Source of the DNA: Gammaproteobacteria bacterium
GTDB lineage: Bacteria > Pseudomonadota > Gammaproteobacteria > SURF-13
Length of the DNA stretch: 13,532 bases
Assembly (NCBI GenBank): GCA_023487615.1
Contig: JAMDBH010000104.1
Location: 1-13,532, forward strand
Direction of reading: 5' to 3'
The translations under genes were made by a program, and so were the position numbers. The notes under the pieces are model-generated. The model was not told the origin of the DNA. It saw nothing but the letters and a program-made list of their open reading frames with translations, and did not search any database. Positions 12,829-13,532 of the stretch are shown here, one piece after another. Every line of letters begins with the position of its first letter. The stretch's first letter is position 1.

Positions 12829-13532
12829 CTACTTTAAGTTCAAGACAAAATCTATCAAGTAACGAATCTCACTGTTGCTCGCATAGGCGGGCACCTCAGG
12901 CGGCGTCACACGCTCGCCGCGGCGATATTCCAGAAACTCCTTGCGCCAGGCCGCATAGTCAATCTTGTTGCCGTTGGCGTCGGTCTCGCCCCACAGGTAA
13001 TCAAAGCGCGGCATGATGGAGTGCGGCTGCACCAGGCGCGGATTGAAAAAGTGCATCATCATCCACTCCTTGGAGGAGTTGCGCGAACCCACATGCAGCA
13101 GGTCGGGCGCCTTGCGGTCGGAGCCAAACGCGGTGGGTGACTCGCCGTTGAAGTCGCCCAGGTAGGGCGGCGCGCCGAAGTATTGAAAGTCCTGAGTCTG
13201 CTCGGGCAGTAAAGTGTGGCACCACCAGCAGCCCTCGCGCACGAAGATGACCTTGCCCGAACCAGCATAGTGGGCGTTGGTGTCACCGGCCGCAGCGAGC
13301 ACCGCATCAGGCGTCCAGCCGTGGGTGACGCTGGCGTTCTCTATATAGGGGTAAGATTTACCCTCGTAGTCGCCGTCCTTAACCAGGAACACGGCGCCCT
13401 GCACCTCGCTTGCCTCATGGATTTTACCCTGTTCAACGCTCAGCTCCGCGCTGCCGGCACCGAGCACCTTCGGATGTTTGATGCCGCTGGGGAAGGGTGC
13501 GCCGGGACGGAATACATAAGCGTACACCGGGT
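12829..13532 (-). CDS. CcoO-like cbb3 oxidase cytochrome c subunit, 5' end outside the window
   Basis: The frame is open to the window edge (a Pro codon precedes the GTG at 13527), so the N terminus, probably with the usual membrane anchor, is missing. Counting from the GTG, the haem site is C100-WW-C103-H104 in FVREGCWWCH, and the axial methionine is M172 in SIMPRFDYLWG. The spacing and the intervening GSDRKAPDLLHVGSR and HFFNPRLVQPHS stretches match CcoO (GSKRTGPDLARVGGR, HLYNPRNVVPES). Unlike standard CcoO, about 55 extra residues (41-95) precede the haem motif and the last haem-binding stretch has a long insert. It passes electrons towards the catalytic subunit, expected upstream past 13532. 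A NorC-like cytochrome of an NO reductase is the alternative, since CcoO and NorC are related. Confidence 0.88.
   Translation of the reverse strand, partial: PVYAYVFRPGAPFPSGIKHPKVLGAGSAELSVEQGKIHEASEVQGAVFLVKDGDYEGKSYPYIENASVTHGWTPDAVLAAAGDTNAHYAGSGKVIFVREGCWWCHTLLPEQTQDFQYFGAPPYLGDFNGESPTAFGSDRKAPDLLHVGSRNSSKEWMMMHFFNPRLVQPHSIMPRFDYLWGETDANGNKIDYAAWRKEFLEYRRGERVTPPEVPAYASNSEIRYLIDFVLNLK

Noticed and set aside
12149..12862. Plus-strand open frame of 237 codons opposite the 228-residue membrane protein
   Set aside because: The minus-strand gene has a perfect ribosome-binding site, ATGA coupling and two membrane helices. The plus-strand frame has none of these.

Overview
The window looks like chromosome of a gammaproteobacterium, probably a respiratory and perhaps chemolithotrophic one. 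The rsmD-coaD pair with its 4-base overlap is a common proteobacterial arrangement, CoaD is exactly 159 residues as in Escherichia coli, and most of the rest encodes parts and assembly factors of a cbb3-like haem-copper oxidase. No species can be named. There are no tRNA or rRNA genes, CRISPR arrays or transposases. No gene-free stretch exceeds 300 bases.

Plus-strand block, 1-3838. First comes the 3' end of rsmD (16S rRNA methyltransferase), with a reading-frame break close to the window edge, then coaD (phosphopantetheine adenylyltransferase) and a secreted gamma-glutamyltransferase, all packed with 4-base overlap or 1-base spacing. A good sigma70-type promoter (2456-2484) follows and heads a second small unit. 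This holds a 35-residue single-span membrane peptide, two RNA hairpins, a four-helix protein resembling the N-terminal helices of haem-copper oxidase subunit I, and a translationally coupled 186-residue Cys/His protein that I do not recognise.

Minus-strand block, 13532-3882, reading leftwards. It starts with a CcoO-like cytochrome c (5' end outside the window), a haem-less two-helix protein and a 41-residue membrane peptide, and these end at a strong terminator (11951-11985). Then come a 94-residue two-helix protein, a CcoS-like protein, a membrane-anchored monohaem cytochrome c, an anchored formylglycine-generating-enzyme-fold protein without the catalytic cysteines, two small membrane proteins, and a large membrane-fused spermidine-synthase-like protein. 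Last is a ccoG group: CcoG, a two-helix protein and a YtkA/FixH-like lipoprotein.

My reading (inference) is a non-standard cbb3-type oxidase or related NO-reductase locus. The roles of CcoP seem to be split between a haem-less membrane protein and a separate anchored cytochrome. CcoG, a CcoH-position lipoprotein and CcoS supply maturation functions. The catalytic CcoN-type subunit and the CcoI copper ATPase would have to lie beyond 13532 or elsewhere. The novelty is the accessory set: paralogous haem-less two-helix proteins (228 and 135 residues), a pseudo-FGE, paired small membrane proteins, micro-proteins, and the mini subunit I with its Cys/His partner on the other strand. Several palindromic or tandem repeats sit between or inside the genes, and two of them have been absorbed into coding sequence.
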